DNA of 64,000 bases from Anthoceros angustus (GCA_010909165.1 MU008163.1:930001-994000), one strand, 5' to 3'; counted from the first letter of the stretch, positions 10,733-21,808 are shown. The notes: generated from the sequence alone by a model not told the origin. Translations and numbers: made by a program.

Positions 10733-11331
10733 CCTGCTTCTTCTTATCTTCTTTCCTCCGTTCCACCCCATCCTTTGCAAGGCTCCTGGCAATTTTTCGA
10801 TATAAGGCCCAATCAACTTGGATACCACAAACCTTTTCTACCAGAACACCTAGAGCAAGCTTCTTCGGCATGTTCTTCTTCCTATCTCTGGGACACTTTC
10901 TATGAATGTAAAATGTGAGACCATTCACAGCATTCCATCAGGCGTGGAAAGTCCTTCACCCCATATAACACGATTCCGTGACCACTTGAAACCATCATTC
11001 ACTGGTGGTCCAAAAATAAGATAGATATACGCATCCCCGCCCACCAGTTCCTTCAAGCATTCCGTGAGGGTCGAATCTCTCACATTGATGCCACCACTTT
11101 TCACATTCCAGGATTTAAATAACCACACCTTCATAGCCTTTGTGTGCATACTCTTCACTTGTTCACATTTCTTCTCTTTCTCCAGAAGAAGTTCCCTCCT
11201 AGTCTTTGGGAGGCCTAAGGCATGACGTGAAGATTCACCCTCTTCCATCTTCACTTCCCTAGACGACTCCCTCTACAACACAGGCACAAACGAAACGTGC
11301 ACGCAGATCAACACCCATAGTCCATCCAGCT

Positions 11332-11415
11332 AACAGCAGCAGCAGCAGCAACACATGTGTCGCACACAAGGCAAGGAGCTAACAGCAACAACAGCAACAG
11401 CAGCAGCAGCAGCAC
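11332..11415. repeat. imperfect CAG/CAA microsatellite
   Basis: Two runs of CAGCAG/CAACAG triplets separated by an ACATGTGTCGCACACAAGGC-like segment that is itself repeated downstream at 11416-11434. It would lie in the leader of the minus-strand unit that starts at 11254. Confidence 0.7.
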
Positions 11416-11634
11416 ATGTCACACACAAGGCCTTTAAAGCAGCTAATAGCAAGGCACACACAAAGCAGAAAAAGAACAAAGAATAGCAGATCTCTCTTAC
11501 ACCTACCACGGTACCTAACAACAACAGCAAAAGCAATAGCACGCGAACGGAAAAGAACGTCCTTCCCTTAAGTCCGTAGGGGGCAGGGCAATCCGATAGA
11601 GGCATGACTCACGGCTTGATCATAGAGCACTCGA

Positions 11635-11822
11635 GCTCTGATACCATAATTGGTTCTTGAGGAAGAGCGAGACCTCGTAGACGAAAGGAAACTCAATAGT
11701 GAATGAATATGAGAATATAAGAATGTCTTAGTATTTGTTCTTATATCCTTAGCATGATGACTCTTCATATAGGCGACCTAACATAAGTAACCTTTGAGCG
11801 AGATTAGGTTAACCCACTCAAC
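11635..11822 (-). repeat. candidate LTR plus intact primer-binding site
   Basis: Minus strand TGGTATCAGAGC at 11646-11635 is preceded, four bases away, by a segment that on the plus strand begins TGGTTCTTGAG (11651) and may end CTCAACA (11822), giving TG...CA ends of an LTR of about 172 bp. No partner LTR is recognised to the left, so the 3' end of this proposed element is either lost or diverged. Confidence 0.45.
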
Positions 11823-11839
11823 AGGTGTACTAGGGGTGG

Positions 11840-14345
11840 GGCTTCCGGGCATCGGGAAGTTGTTAGTCGTCTTCAGCGCTTTTGGGCTGGTGACTGGGCA
11901 TCCCTCCAAGAGAAGGCTCTGCATGCTACCAAGGCTCGATGCACTGCATAAATAGAGAATGTCCGATAATGCAACAAACTGCCACGGAAGTTGCTTGGCA
12001 GGGTGAATATGCCCGCGCTGCTAGGGCTCTTCGACCCCTCCCCTTGGTCCCCGCTTCTGAAGAGACCATTGCTGCTCTCCGTGCCCTCCATCCAGCACCC
12101 AAGGATGCCATCCCCCGCGACATATCCGATTATGTACCGGAGGATCCCTTCTCCTTGGATCAGGCAGCTTTTGCTTTGGCACTCTCTACGACCCCACGTC
12201 TTTCATCTGCCGGGTTGTCAGGAATGGTGTTTGAACACCTCAAGGACCTTTTTCTCCCTGAAGATCCATCTAGTGGCTTCCCATAGCTCTTTTCCCAGGC
12301 CACTGTGGTAGCTCGGGGAGAGATGCCTCACTGGATTTCCCTTATTCTTGCAGCTAGCAGGCTTGTCGCTATGGACAAGCTGCCCCGCTTCGATCGTTCG
12401 CCCACTCGCGGATGGGGAAGCCTTCAAATGGCTTCTTAGCCGCACTATTGCCCTTCGGTCGCTCCTTCTCCAAGAAGACCTCAACCCCTTCAATTTGCAT
12501 TACACCGTGGTGTGCTTGGAGTGAAGGCATGCCTTAATACCTACCCGGAGTGGGTGGTCTTACATGTGGATGTCGAGAATGCTTTCAATACCATTTCCTG
12601 GAGTGTCATCTTTGAGGAGCTTAGGCATCCTGGCGCCATCCTAGGGAGCCTTATACCTTTTGTCCGGTGCTTCTACGGGAGGTCCTCCAACCTCTACTGC
12701 CAACAAAAGAACGTCTCTTCAGGATTTGCCGTCTTTGTCTTGGAATCGGCCATAGGTTCCAGGCAAGGCGGCCCCTTGGGCGGTGCTCTCTTCACCATTT
12801 CTCACTATAGGGCCCTATCCAGGGCCGCCTTCTCTGTGTGCCCTGTTCGTGAGGATTCTCACATCCTCAGGCTTGGGGACAAGGTCAAGGAGGCCTTTGA
12901 GCTCTTCTCTCATGAGCTTTCTTTGGTGGGCTTGAAGGTCAAGTTGTTCAAGTGCGGCTCGGTCTCCGCTGGGATCCTGCCATTTGCGCTCACTGGGAGA
13001 TTGCTCGGCTTTGGGATCATGGACTCTAAGGGTCCCTTCTGCCTCGACTTCATCGGGAGCTTCTTGGACCAGGCTCTCGCAGAGGACCTCTCCCATGTCA
13101 AGGACCTTCCCCATGTCAAGGACCTCCCTTTGCTGGAGGATGCACAGATCCTTATGAGTGAAGTTCTTTCCTCCTATTTTGCTAGGCGCCTTGGTTACCT
13201 CATCTGTACGCTGCCTCCGTCTTCGGTCCTTTTGTCTCGGCTTTGGGGGTTTGATAGGAAGAGTATGGATACTCTTGGGAACATCTTGGGCTCAGGGGCT
13301 TTTAAGTGCCCTGTGGGCGATCTGGCCCATTGGGAACCGTCCCTGCCTGTGCAATTTGGACGCACAGGTCTGTTCTCGTTGGAGGTCTCTTCCCGATGAT
13401 TGGGCCCTCTGCCTTTTCGCTGCTTCTCCATGGCCAGGCCTTTTCTAGAGGATCTCGTATCAGGTATGGCGGAGGGAACCTTCTCTCTCCAAATGTCCTT
13501 GAGGTAGGCCATAAACATGTTATCAATGCATGCTCGGAAGGACTTCCCTCCTTTCTCGACATTTATCACTGATGGTTTGTGGGTTCTGAGACATCCTCGC
13601 CGAGAAGCTCGGCGCCGCTTGTCCTCATGGACCCCTCCATCCCCAAGTCCACAAGAGCGCGGCTCCGCTCTTGTTCTGGGAAGGGCACATGTGCTTGGCT
13701 ATTGGCTCGCCCATGCATACGGGGTTTTCACATCGCACCAACCACCTTCACTACTGCGATGGGATTCTGTCTTGGCCTGCTCCAGCTTGTGGCTTCTTCG
13801 CTCCTTGCGAGTGCGGCTCTGCCCTCGATGATTCTGGGGTACACCTTGCTTGTTGTCCCCGTGGGGGTCATCGCATTGCCACCCACGATGTCATCCGCGA
13901 TGTCATGTTTGTCATCGCTCGCGAAAGCGGCTACATGGCCTGGAGGGAGTGGGGGTATACTCTCCATACAGGTTGTTTAATAAGGGTCACCTGCATCGTC
14001 CGGCGACGTGTTTTCGGGTGGTATTCGATCACGACATGACATCATCTCCGCTCAATCATCACTAACCGTCCAGGTTGGGCTGCTGCTGGAGCAGCGACTC
14101 TCAAGGTCCGCAAATATAGCAAGATGCAAGCGGGCCACCTCTTTATTCCGCTTGCACAAGAAAAGTATGGGCCAATGGCTGAGGACTTTGACAAATTTGT
14201 CAAGTCCTGTGCCAAAGATTACCATGCGCGCGCGCAAGCACGCATGGTACGGTGGATCCTCCACAAGGCGGCGACAGTAGGTGATGCATCTTCTTCTACC
14301 TCCGTGGTTTGCATACAGGTTGTTTATTCTTCCTGCATATGACAT
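11840..14345 (+). mobile_element. decayed non-LTR retrotransposon with reverse transcriptase
   Basis: A plus-strand series of coding pieces follows the order of a LINE-like element with a C-terminal nuclease: an N-terminal linker (EETIAALRALHPAPKD, then LSSAGLSGMVFEHLKDLF at about 12200-12245, the usual G-x-D/S-G-x-x-x-E-H-L approach to the RT), the RT core at 12512-13399, a C-C-H-C motif region (CECGSALDDSGVHLACCPRG, about 13808-13870, followed by HDVIRDV), and a final segment resembling a restriction-like endonuclease (AAGAATLKVRKYSKMQ around 14090-14130, then PLAQEKYGPMAED). Stops and frame changes separate the pieces. No poly(A) tail or target duplication could be defined. Confidence 0.75.
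12512..13399 (+). pseudogene. non-LTR reverse transcriptase core
   Basis: About 295 codons without a stop. RT block A is visible as VVLHVDVENAFNTISW, with the first catalytic Asp in HVDVENAF, and block B as GSRQGGPLGGALFTISHYRA (usually QGDPLGGPLF, so Asp is replaced by Gly). The block C position, which should contain the catalytic A-D-D, reads VREDSHILRLG, so the second catalytic acid pair is not intact. A nine-codon tandem duplication (SHVKDLPHVKDLP) follows at about 13090. It would have copied element RNA at the target site; the changed active site argues that this copy is dead. Confidence 0.75.
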
Positions 14346-16355
14346 TGTGGGTACAGTAGGTGACTTTAGGTAGGGAGCTCAGCCGCTCCTCTCCACCTCG
14401 ACCCTCGGGGTCCTCTTTGGTTGTCCCCTCTTGGATGGGCTCTTCCCATCATTTTTTCACCTCAATAAAATATGTTAGTTATGGAATGAAAGATATGGTT
14501 TCTAGCTAAAGCTATGGCTCCTTGGCTATCATTAAATAATGATGTAGAGTTACTTTGCGGATGATTGAGCTCATCTAAAGCTAACCTACTCCAGACAATA
14601 TCTTTAGCAACTGAGGTTAGTACTGATCCCGACTGATTTGACAGGGGCAATGGTAGGTTGTTTCTTACTTGACCAGGAGATAGGAGCGTTGCCTAAGATG
14701 AGCACATAACGTGATACAAACTTTCGTGTGTCAGGGTCACCAGCATAGGTGGCGTCGACATAAGCTATTAAAGTTAACTTGGTAATACATTAATCCAGTG
14801 TGCATGGTGCCCTTAAGATATCTGAATATGCGCTTAACTGACATTTAGTGTTCACGTTCAGTATTCTCCAAAAACTGTGAACAAGCGCTAACTTCGAAAG
14901 ATATATCATGTCTTGTAAAATTACTTAAATATATTAGGGTGCCAACTGCATGTCTATATGAAATAGCAGACATCGCCAATTTATCCGCATCTGTCTTTAG
15001 ACTCATAGCAGAGGTAAGTCGTATGCCGCAAGCAAAAGGAGTAGGAGCAAGCTTCGCACCCTCAAGTCCAAATTTAATTGAACTTTCCTTAATATACTTG
15101 GTTTGAACTATACTTAAAGTTCTATTGATTCTATCTCATATGTCAGCTCCTCTGGATCAATCATTTCAAAATGACTTCGTAACCAAGCCTTAATTTCAGC
15201 TAAAAGGGAAGTTGATGATGAAGCCATGAATAGGTAATCAACATATAATACGAGATAAAGTATATCATTTCCAGATATTAAGATATATGTACTAGCATCA
15301 GCCTTCGTTTGTTTGAAACCTCGTTTGACTAGCTTAATATGAAAAGTCACATTCCATTCCTTGCCTGATTACCTCAAGCCATACATGCATTTAATACGTT
15401 TGCATACCCAATTTTCTTTGCCTTTAACTTCATAAGCCTCAAGTTGTCTCATGTAGATTTCTTCTTGACGATGTCCATATAAATAAGTTGTCTTCACGTC
15501 CATCATATGGAGATGGTCATGTGGAGCAGTTAAGGCTTGGAATCTTGGTAAACCCTCTTGCCACCGGATGTGCTTTATAGCGCTCAATAGAGCCATCTTC
15601 TTTTCTTTTAATCTTGAATGCCCATATACTAGTTTCAATTTTTCTTCCTTTGGGTGGCCTAACTAATACCCATGTTGAGTTTTTAAGTAAGAAGTTATAC
15701 TTGGAATCTACAGCTATCTTCCACAAGTCTTTTTCAGGTGATGTGAAAGCTTGTTTTAAGATGAATGGTTCTGTAAGATCAGATGTGGCCTTGTATACAG
15801 TCTTTAGATGAGGGGATGCTGAAGAAATATGTTCATCAACCATAGCAAGGTATCCTAAAGGAGGTTCCTTCCATCCTGCTGCAGGCTCAGAAATAGTGGG
15901 TCAAGGACGAAGGTTGAACCTTGGAGCAGGGTGTTCATCTTCCACGTCCTCCTCAAACACTGACGTCGCAACAAGAATATCCGGATCATGATCAGAATCC
16001 TCGGAAGCATAGCCAAGATCAGGGCCCTAGTCATAATTTGAGTCACCAGGTTCCGCATTGGGAAGATCCTCAAGGTGTTGAGGTTCATGGGTATCAAATG
16101 GAGGTGTGTTAGGTCGTGGAAGAGATAATAACTCCTCCTCTTCCTGCACAAGAGGTTTAACCAAAGGAGCTTGGGCGGTAGGAAGAGGAAAATGAGTAAT
16201 ATAATCACTATCACCAAAAGAGGAATAGTCGCAATCCTCAATGGGTAAAGGAGGAAGATTGCCATAATCCGTAGCTCTCACTGAAGGAGAAAATAGGTAA
16301 GACTCATTGAAGGTAATACTTTGGGCATATAGAAGCTTTCTAGTAGATGGATCAA

Positions 16356-16639
16356 CACTACTAGGGAGAGGGGTGTTTTACAAAACCCCTTTTGCAAATC
16401 CCCCAATCTTTACAACGTCTAAACACCTCCGTTGTAAATTGGTTTAAGTTTCGCTGATGTGGCAAGTTTTAAGACTCGATTTACAACGGGGGTTTCTAGT
16501 TGGATGATGTGGCACTCTTTTGGGTGCTCATTTACAACAACGGATTGATGACGTGGCTCCCACGTTGTAGATTACGTTGTAAAAGCCTTTTTTTCAAAAT
16601 TTGATGTTTATTTTTCTAAAAATCTTTATTAACTCTTTA
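16356..16639. mobile_element. CACTA-like transposon end inserted in copia pol
   Basis: The copia reading is continuous on both sides (KGYELF at 16664 and above, STRKLLYAQ below 16350) and interrupted by about 285 bp. The insert starts CACTACTAGGGAGAG, the CACTA type of terminal repeat, and carries several copies of a subterminal motif close to TTTACAACG or its complement CGTTGTAAA (16432, 16478, 16530, 16575), typical of CACTA ends. The opposite TAGTG end is not visible; instead the insert stops at the inverted duplication at 16640-16715. It may be a truncated or fold-back derivative. Confidence 0.6.
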
Positions 16640-16715
16640 TGGCTATACCGAAGGCATCAAAGGTTACGAGTTATTTGCAAATAACTCGTAACCTTTGATG
16701 GCTTCGGTATAGCCA
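16640..16715. repeat. 76 bp near-perfect palindrome at the insertion edge
   Basis: Two 38 bp arms meet without a spacer at 16677/16678 and differ at one position (16653 against its partner). The right arm is copia integrase coding sequence; the left arm is the same sequence inverted, abutting the CACTA-like insert. Confidence 0.9.
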
Positions 16716-17254
16716 ATAAAAGTATACTTGGTAGCCTTGAGATCTAACTTCTTACATTGTGATTTAGGAAAAAACATGTAAGCACGAGATCCAAAAATTC
16801 GAAGATGATCGATAGAAGGCTTTTTACCAGTCAAAGCTTCATATGGAGTCATGCCTAGAACAGTAGATGTAGGCAATCTATTGATGAGATAAGTGGCTGT
16901 AAGAATAGCTTCAGCCCAATAAACTTTTGGTAAGTGTGTTTGGGATAACAAACAGCCTCTGATCTCTTATTGGCTTAAATTCTTATTTTTTGCTACGCCA
17001 TTTTGTTGAAGAGTGTGTATAACAGTGAATTGTTGAGCTATGCCTTCAGCTCTACAAAACTTAACAAATGCATATGATGGAAACTCGCCAACATTGTCAG
17101 AACGTAAGGTCTTGAGTTTTTTATTTGTTAACCTCTCAGCCCAAGGCATGTCATCCTTGAGGAAATGATAAGCATCACTCTTGTGCTTGAAGATATAGGT
17201 AAGAAAGCGAGAGTAGTCGTATGGTAATGAACAAAGGTAGAGAAATCACTTTTG

Positions 17255-17720
17255 ATGGCTATGCACTAGCCAACGTGCTAGTAGAATCGGAGCGATCCGG
17301 TATTTGGGAGCTCATATTCGTGAAGCTCTTAAATGTATGGTAGTAAGCTCATACCAATTGATGTGAGCATCACGACCTCGCAGCACCAAGGAGCAAGTTC
17401 TTGGAAGGACAAAGGATCATGTGAAGATAAAACTCAAGCTGCACGCTGATGCGTGTGTAGTGGAGGTGGAGTGCTTGGTAACTAACGCCAAGACATATGA
17501 TGTGTTGCTGGAGGCAGATGCTACACATGGCCCTGCGATGGGTGTTGATCTGAAGCCTTTAAATGCGCCACCTGGAAAGATGGCGATTCGCCATTCCCTT
17601 GGAGTGCAATTCAGGACTCGATTTCGTAGCTCTGTACTCACAAACACTACATACGCTCTGTACTCACAAACGCTACATACGCTGAATGCCCCGAGTCGTA
17701 CCTATTTGTGAGCTGGGCTC
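17255..17720 (+). pseudogene. Ty3/gypsy retropepsin fragment
   Basis: Plus strand reads YALANVLVESERSGIWEL and, after a frame change, VEVECLVTNAKTYDVLLEAD followed by ATHGPAMGVDLKP. This matches the C-terminal half of a Ty3/gypsy aspartic protease, where the usual wording is YDVLLG-x-DWL. The active-site DTG/DSG triad falls in the degraded upstream part. A 24 bp stretch around 17636-17680 (CACAAAC-x-CTACATACGCT) is duplicated. Only a relic. Confidence 0.55.
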
Positions 17721-18477
17721 TTCCCACCTGTAGAAGTCCGTAGCATGTGTGATATACCCCTCTTCTCTCATTTCACATATCTATCTCTCAAACAACAATT
17801 ATCGCAAAAGCTAATCAACGTCACTAGCATGGGAGAAACGTCCCACCAAAAAGTGGTCCACTGCTCACCTAGAGACGTCATAGCAGCCACTCCACTACAA
17901 TGGAAGTCCATGTTAACAACGTAATAGACCGCAACTAAACATGTACAATCGAGAAACCAGTAGCATCATTTTCCAAGTCAACCAAGCAATGAGAAAGGAA
18001 AAAAATAACATGAATTGCGGTCTCTCAATGAGCATAGATAGATTGTCAAGGAGCATAAATACATTGACTTTCATGGTTGAGCAATTAACTTCTAAGAACA
18101 TGTTAACAGCGCAATACACCAACGCAACTAGTCCCAAAGCTACAATTGATGATAGCCATGGAACCCAAAAATCTGGAAATAAAACCTCCATCGTAGTTTC
18201 CACATGGCACAAAGCATAAAGAAACTATAGAGAAAACTTAAAATATCTATAAAAAGAAATACTCCAACGCATTTGCTCCCAAAGTTACAACTAGTGATAG
18301 CCCTGGGACCCAAAAATATGGACAAAAAACATGGATAAAAATTTCTACACAGCACACAGCAATAAAAAAATCCAACAAAACCTTGGAATAGGCATGAAAT
18401 TGAGTTCTGAATTGCCCTCTATGAATAAACATAGATAGATTGTGTAGATTGTCAATGAGCATAAATATAATAACTTT
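17721..18477. repeat. duplicated noncoding block
   Basis: The segment 18050-18205 (from ATAAATACATTGACTTTCATGG to about TTCCACATGGCACA) resembles 18255-18360 and 18425-18485; the phrase GATAGCC-x-TGG-x-ACCCAAAAAT recurs at 18151 and 18296. The plus strand repeatedly reads LSMSI-x-R/N...TFMVE. I recognise no gene. Confidence 0.5.
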
Positions 18478-18650
18478 CATGGTTGAGCCAATAGCTTCTA
18501 TGGTTGAGCGAATAACTTCTATGGTTGAGCAAATAACTTCTATGGTTGAGCGAATAGCTTCTATGGTTGAGCGAATAGCTTCTATAATTGAGCGAATAAC
18601 TTCTATGGTTGAGCGAATAGCTTGTATGATTGAGCTAGGTATTTCTAATT
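18478..18650 (+). repeat. 21 bp tandem repeat, in-frame heptads
   Basis: Eight copies of ATGGTTGAGCGAATAGCTTCT with a few changes. In the plus-strand frame beginning at 18440 each unit adds seven residues, MVERITS or MVERIAS, with no stop until 18661. Heptads with hydrophobic residues at M, V and I positions would form an amphipathic helix or coiled coil if translated. The short ORF (73 codons) has no recognised partner. Confidence 0.8.
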
Positions 18651-18760
18651 GCCAAAAGTAACAAAAGATAAGTGAGAAGAAAGTCGTAATAGAGTTAATA
18701 GCTAGCCGGCAATAGTAGAACCAATATCATATCACGTACAACAATAAAGAACATGAAGCT

Positions 18761-19552
18761 TCATAACATGAACAAAGACCAACACAAGTGCTTAGACAGA
18801 CCTTCAACCTCAGTAGACCTGGGGGCAAGAGCATTCTCTGCAAACTGGATTTTGGTGGCGAGGTCGTGCAGGCAGTCCAACTCAAAGGGGCGCTGAGTAG
18901 GGCGAGTCCCCTCCTCCCCCCTAGTGATCCGGATGCCCTGGTTGACATGATCCTTCAACTCCGCCATCTGTGCCTTTGAAACCATCCCAACGCGGGCACC
19001 CTGGAGAATAGTGTTGGAGAGGTCCCACACATGGCTTAGGTCTTGCAAGGTCAAGATTGGGCTAGAGATGATGGTGCCTAGTTGCACAAGAGCCTCCGCG
19101 ACCAGATCCCGCGATTGTGAGACCAAGGCTCTCTGCAGAGTGTTAGCCGCAAACAACTGAGAGTGAAGCCAGCTTGGCTCCAGCAGAATAGAGCTGGACA
19201 TGGTTTGCTTGAGCGCTTCGTTCAACACTTCTTGCCAATGAGACAGATGTTGGCAACGAGCCTTAATCACCGACCAATCTGTGATCTGCTTCGCCCAGCG
19301 AATTGCCAGTTCGAAGGTGATCTCGGACAACGGTGCAGGAGGATTCACTTGCGCTGCTACACGCCAGGCCTTGGCATTGAATTGAACCCACTGTATTACA
19401 TAAGTGAAGACTCGAGTGCTAAGAAGGAGAGAGGAGGAAGGAGGGACGAAGGAGCGGGGTTGGTGGGAACTCCGCTCACCACCTCCCCATGGGGCACTAT
19501 GCCTGCCACCTCCCCGTGGGGAACTATGCCCGCCCGTTGTAAAAGGAAACAT
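18761..19552 (-). CDS. hypothetical protein, 263 residues
   Basis: The longest intact open frame in this part of the window. After a low-complexity start with SSPRGGGRHSAPWGGGE (translated from a short duplicated DNA unit, 19485-19535) the body is helical and tryptophan-containing: VIQWVQFNAKAWRVAAQVNP, ITFELAIRWAKQITDWSVI, HWQEVLNEALKQTMSSSILL, LTLQDLSHVWDLSNTIL, and a C-terminal HDLATKIQFAENALAP. I recognise no family. It resembles the helical capsid-like ORFs of some plant nonautonomous retroelements, but no LTR or zinc knuckle was found. The start could instead be a later Met or an unseen exon. No neighbour suggests a function. Confidence 0.4.
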   Translation of the reverse strand: MFPFTTGGHSSPRGGGRHSAPWGGGERSSHQPRSFVPPSSSLLLSTRVFTYVIQWVQFNAKAWRVAAQVNPPAPLSEITFELAIRWAKQITDWSVIKARCQHLSHWQEVLNEALKQTMSSSILLEPSWLHSQLFAANTLQRALVSQSRDLVAEALVQLGTIISSPILTLQDLSHVWDLSNTILQGARVGMVSKAQMAELKDHVNQGIRITRGEEGTRPTQRPFELDCLHDLATKIQFAENALAPRSTEVEGLSKHLCWSLFML

Positions 19553-19619
19553 GGGAAGGGACGTGCTTGAGAAGAAGGGGGCGTGAGCAAGGAGGATGAT
19601 GAACTACTTACACCCCGAA

Positions 19620-20405
19620 GACCACGTAGATTTCAAGAAAAAAGCCTCAACCTCAGTCATCAGGCAAACTTATATAGGGCTGTAAGTACTCCAAACTTAG
19701 TAATTATATGCTTATAAACTTAGAATTGCTATATATGAATATTGCATGTTGTTTTAGGTTTTAGGATATGGGGGTGTGAGTACTCCAAGCTTGGTAATTA
19801 CTACATACAAGTTTTTCTTATAAGCTTAGAATCAAACTTGTTTAGGGGTGTGAGTATCTATTCCAAGTTTAGTAATTATTGCTTAGAAGATTGCTTATAC
19901 ACTTCAAATTGCTATATATGAATATTATATGTTATTTTAGTTTTTACATTATAGAAGTGTGATTACTCCAAGTTTAGTAATTATTATGTACAATTTTGCT
20001 TATAACCTTAGAATCAAACTTGTATCGCGGTATAAGTATCTACTCCAAACTTAGTAATTATTTATTACAAATGGGAGTGTAGTTTGTGGGGAGTCACTAT
20101 CCGGGAGTGAATGCACCACTCACATGAAAACTCGGCCCGAGAGGGCAGCTTACATACTACAACATCAACCCTTGGCTCGGCGTGACAAGAACGAGGTAAT
20201 ACCAAATTTGCGTACATGAATATTGCATGTTATTTTAGGTTTTAAATTATAAGGATGTGAATACTCCAAGCTTAGTAATTACTATATATAAAATTTCTCA
20301 TAAGCTTAGAATCAAACTTACAGGAGGCTGTCAGTATCTACTCCAAACTTAGTAATTATTATTGCTTATACACTTCAAACTGCTATATATGAATATTGCA
20401 TGTTG
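19620..20405. repeat. AT-rich tandem repeat of about 180-240 bp units
   Basis: Recurring words mark about four diverged units: GCTATATATGAATATT (19727, 19911, 20381; a variant at 20212), TACTCCAAGCTTAGTAATTA-like strings (19687, 19781, 19964, 20262) and CTTAGAATCAAACTTGT (19825, 20008, 20308). A different block, 20085-20205 (around CACTCACATGAAAACTCGGC), interrupts one unit. No gene seen. Confidence 0.75.
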
Positions 20406-21808
20406 AACCGTCCCGTCTCCAACAAGAGTCTGTGGTGACCGAATGGATATTGGAGCGTGGCAAAGGCATGATTGCCCACCTAATGTAATCAATAAGCCAA
20501 GAAACATAGCCCTGGTTATCGCGAGATGTCGCGGTCATGACCTGGACCCTGCGTAGGATCAAGCATCTTGCTGTTCGAACAAGACAGAACATTGACAGCC
20601 TGAGCCATCTATGTAAGGGAAGCAGGAGCTGAAGCTCGAGCCGATCGTCGCGCGCGCGTCATTCGGGCTCGCAAGCGGCAGAGCTACGGCTGGATCCGGC
20701 GTGACGATTGCTGGAAGCGGATTCGATGACTCCACAAAGATCTTCTCTAGCACGCAACCTTCCGTTCCTTTGCCAGACGAGCCTGAACTGGGATTCGTGG
20801 AATACCTCGTCTCCAAAACTGCCGCACATATTATGCTTCCCAACTGCATCGACTTCTCTGTGTCTCTTCTTGCCAGTCTGCTGCTCGGGGCAGTGGTCAC
20901 CACCGCCAAGCCCGAAGACACGGACACGGTCAATCCAATGTTCTACGCAGATCTCCAGAGGCATCTCTCTGCTTGGAATATCGACTTCAGCGACTCCTTC
21001 GTTGTTACTTCATATCAAACGTATCACAAGCAGGAGATTTCGTTTGATGAGCTGGATATCATACCATTGCTGGCTGCAGCCCCGCAGCTGATTGCAGATC
21101 CTGAACGCTACGAAGCCGCGATTTTCGACAGTATGATACGCAGACTCAGTATCAGCGAGCCGCTGGAGCATCAGACAGGCAGTGCTTCAGGATGACACCG
21201 CGCTGCTGCTTTTCCCCTCTGGCATGGCAACGGAATCGAGCAAAGGCGTTTTCCTCACGCATCGGAATCTGATAGGGATGGCCACGACTTTCTGTGCCGA
21301 TTTCAGGCTGAATTATGAAGAAGATTCAGAGGACGACGTCTGCATCTGCCTCACTCAGTTCCATGTTTACGGCATTACGGTTACCATTGCACACCTTCTC
21401 AAGGGCTCGACGGTGCCTCACCATGCAGAAGAAGTTCACCATTCGAGAGAATCTAGGCTACTTTGAGGAGCTAGAAATTTTCGCATACCTTGAGAAATAC
21501 GGTGTAACAGACTTGTATGTCCTCCCTGCTATGCTTCTGGAATTTTCGAGAGAGAGAGAGCAGAGGCTTTGCGCAAGTATGATCTCCATCGGTTGACGCG
21601 GACCAACTTCTTTTCACCAGTGGCAAAAGAGATATTGCAGCGCTGCGCATTGTTGTATCCTGGCGTCAAGCTCCTGCAATTATGTAGTTTCGCAGTTCCA
21701 AGAGCTTGGAACACTGCACCCTTTGAATGCCTGTAGTTAGGTTGGAATGTCACTGACTGAATTTAACGCATCGGTTATGTCATCGGACCTTGCCAGGGCT
21801 GTGGATTT

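Larger units (their letters stand above)
6620..11254 (-). pseudogene. unrecognised minus-strand coding unit split by an LTR element
   Basis: The 5' part (11254 to 10738) starts MKMEEGESSRHALGLPKTRR and includes a basic, glutamate-rich stretch ending KKQEL. After removing the element at 7415-10732 and one target-site copy, it runs on into an acidic stretch, VAVKEEDEEGGENVSQRTRS (7409 downwards), then a coiled-coil-like segment (RLVKNEEEVKKWHNVMELCG, QYEAKVAQSGGCKKSLEELE, 7155-6895) and a stretch containing C-P-I-C-G (about 6660). I recognise no family. Frame changes and possible introns lie between the pieces. An LTR-like sequence with an intact initiator tRNA-Met site lies just upstream (11635-11822), so this could be the gag-like ORF of a large nonautonomous retroelement rather than a host gene. 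Confidence 0.5.
14462..17225 (-). pseudogene. Ty1/copia pol remnant (integrase, RT, RNase H)
   Basis: Read on the minus strand from right to left: integrase core with TLRSDNVGEFPSYAF and IAQQFTVIHTLQQNGVAKNK (17150-16967), integrase C-terminal part with LPKVYWAEAILTATYLINRL and the KYTFIGYTEAIKGYELF end (16950-16664), STRKLLYAQ after an insertion, the RT start with NSTWVLVRPPKGRKI and AFKIKRKEDGSIERYKA (about 15690-15560), an RT segment TYILISGNDILYLVLYVDYL where YVDD is YVDY (about 15300-15230), and RNase H with SVAKDIVWSRLALDELNHPQ and DSQGAIALARN (14650-14470). It belongs to the same family as the element at 49635-62248. No LTRs are recognised. Frame breaks and a CACTA-like insertion make it a pseudogene. 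Confidence 0.85.

Noticed and set aside
11330-11605. Minus-strand ORF with a poly-leucine, signal-like start
   Set aside because: It translates a CAG/CAA microsatellite; no other support.
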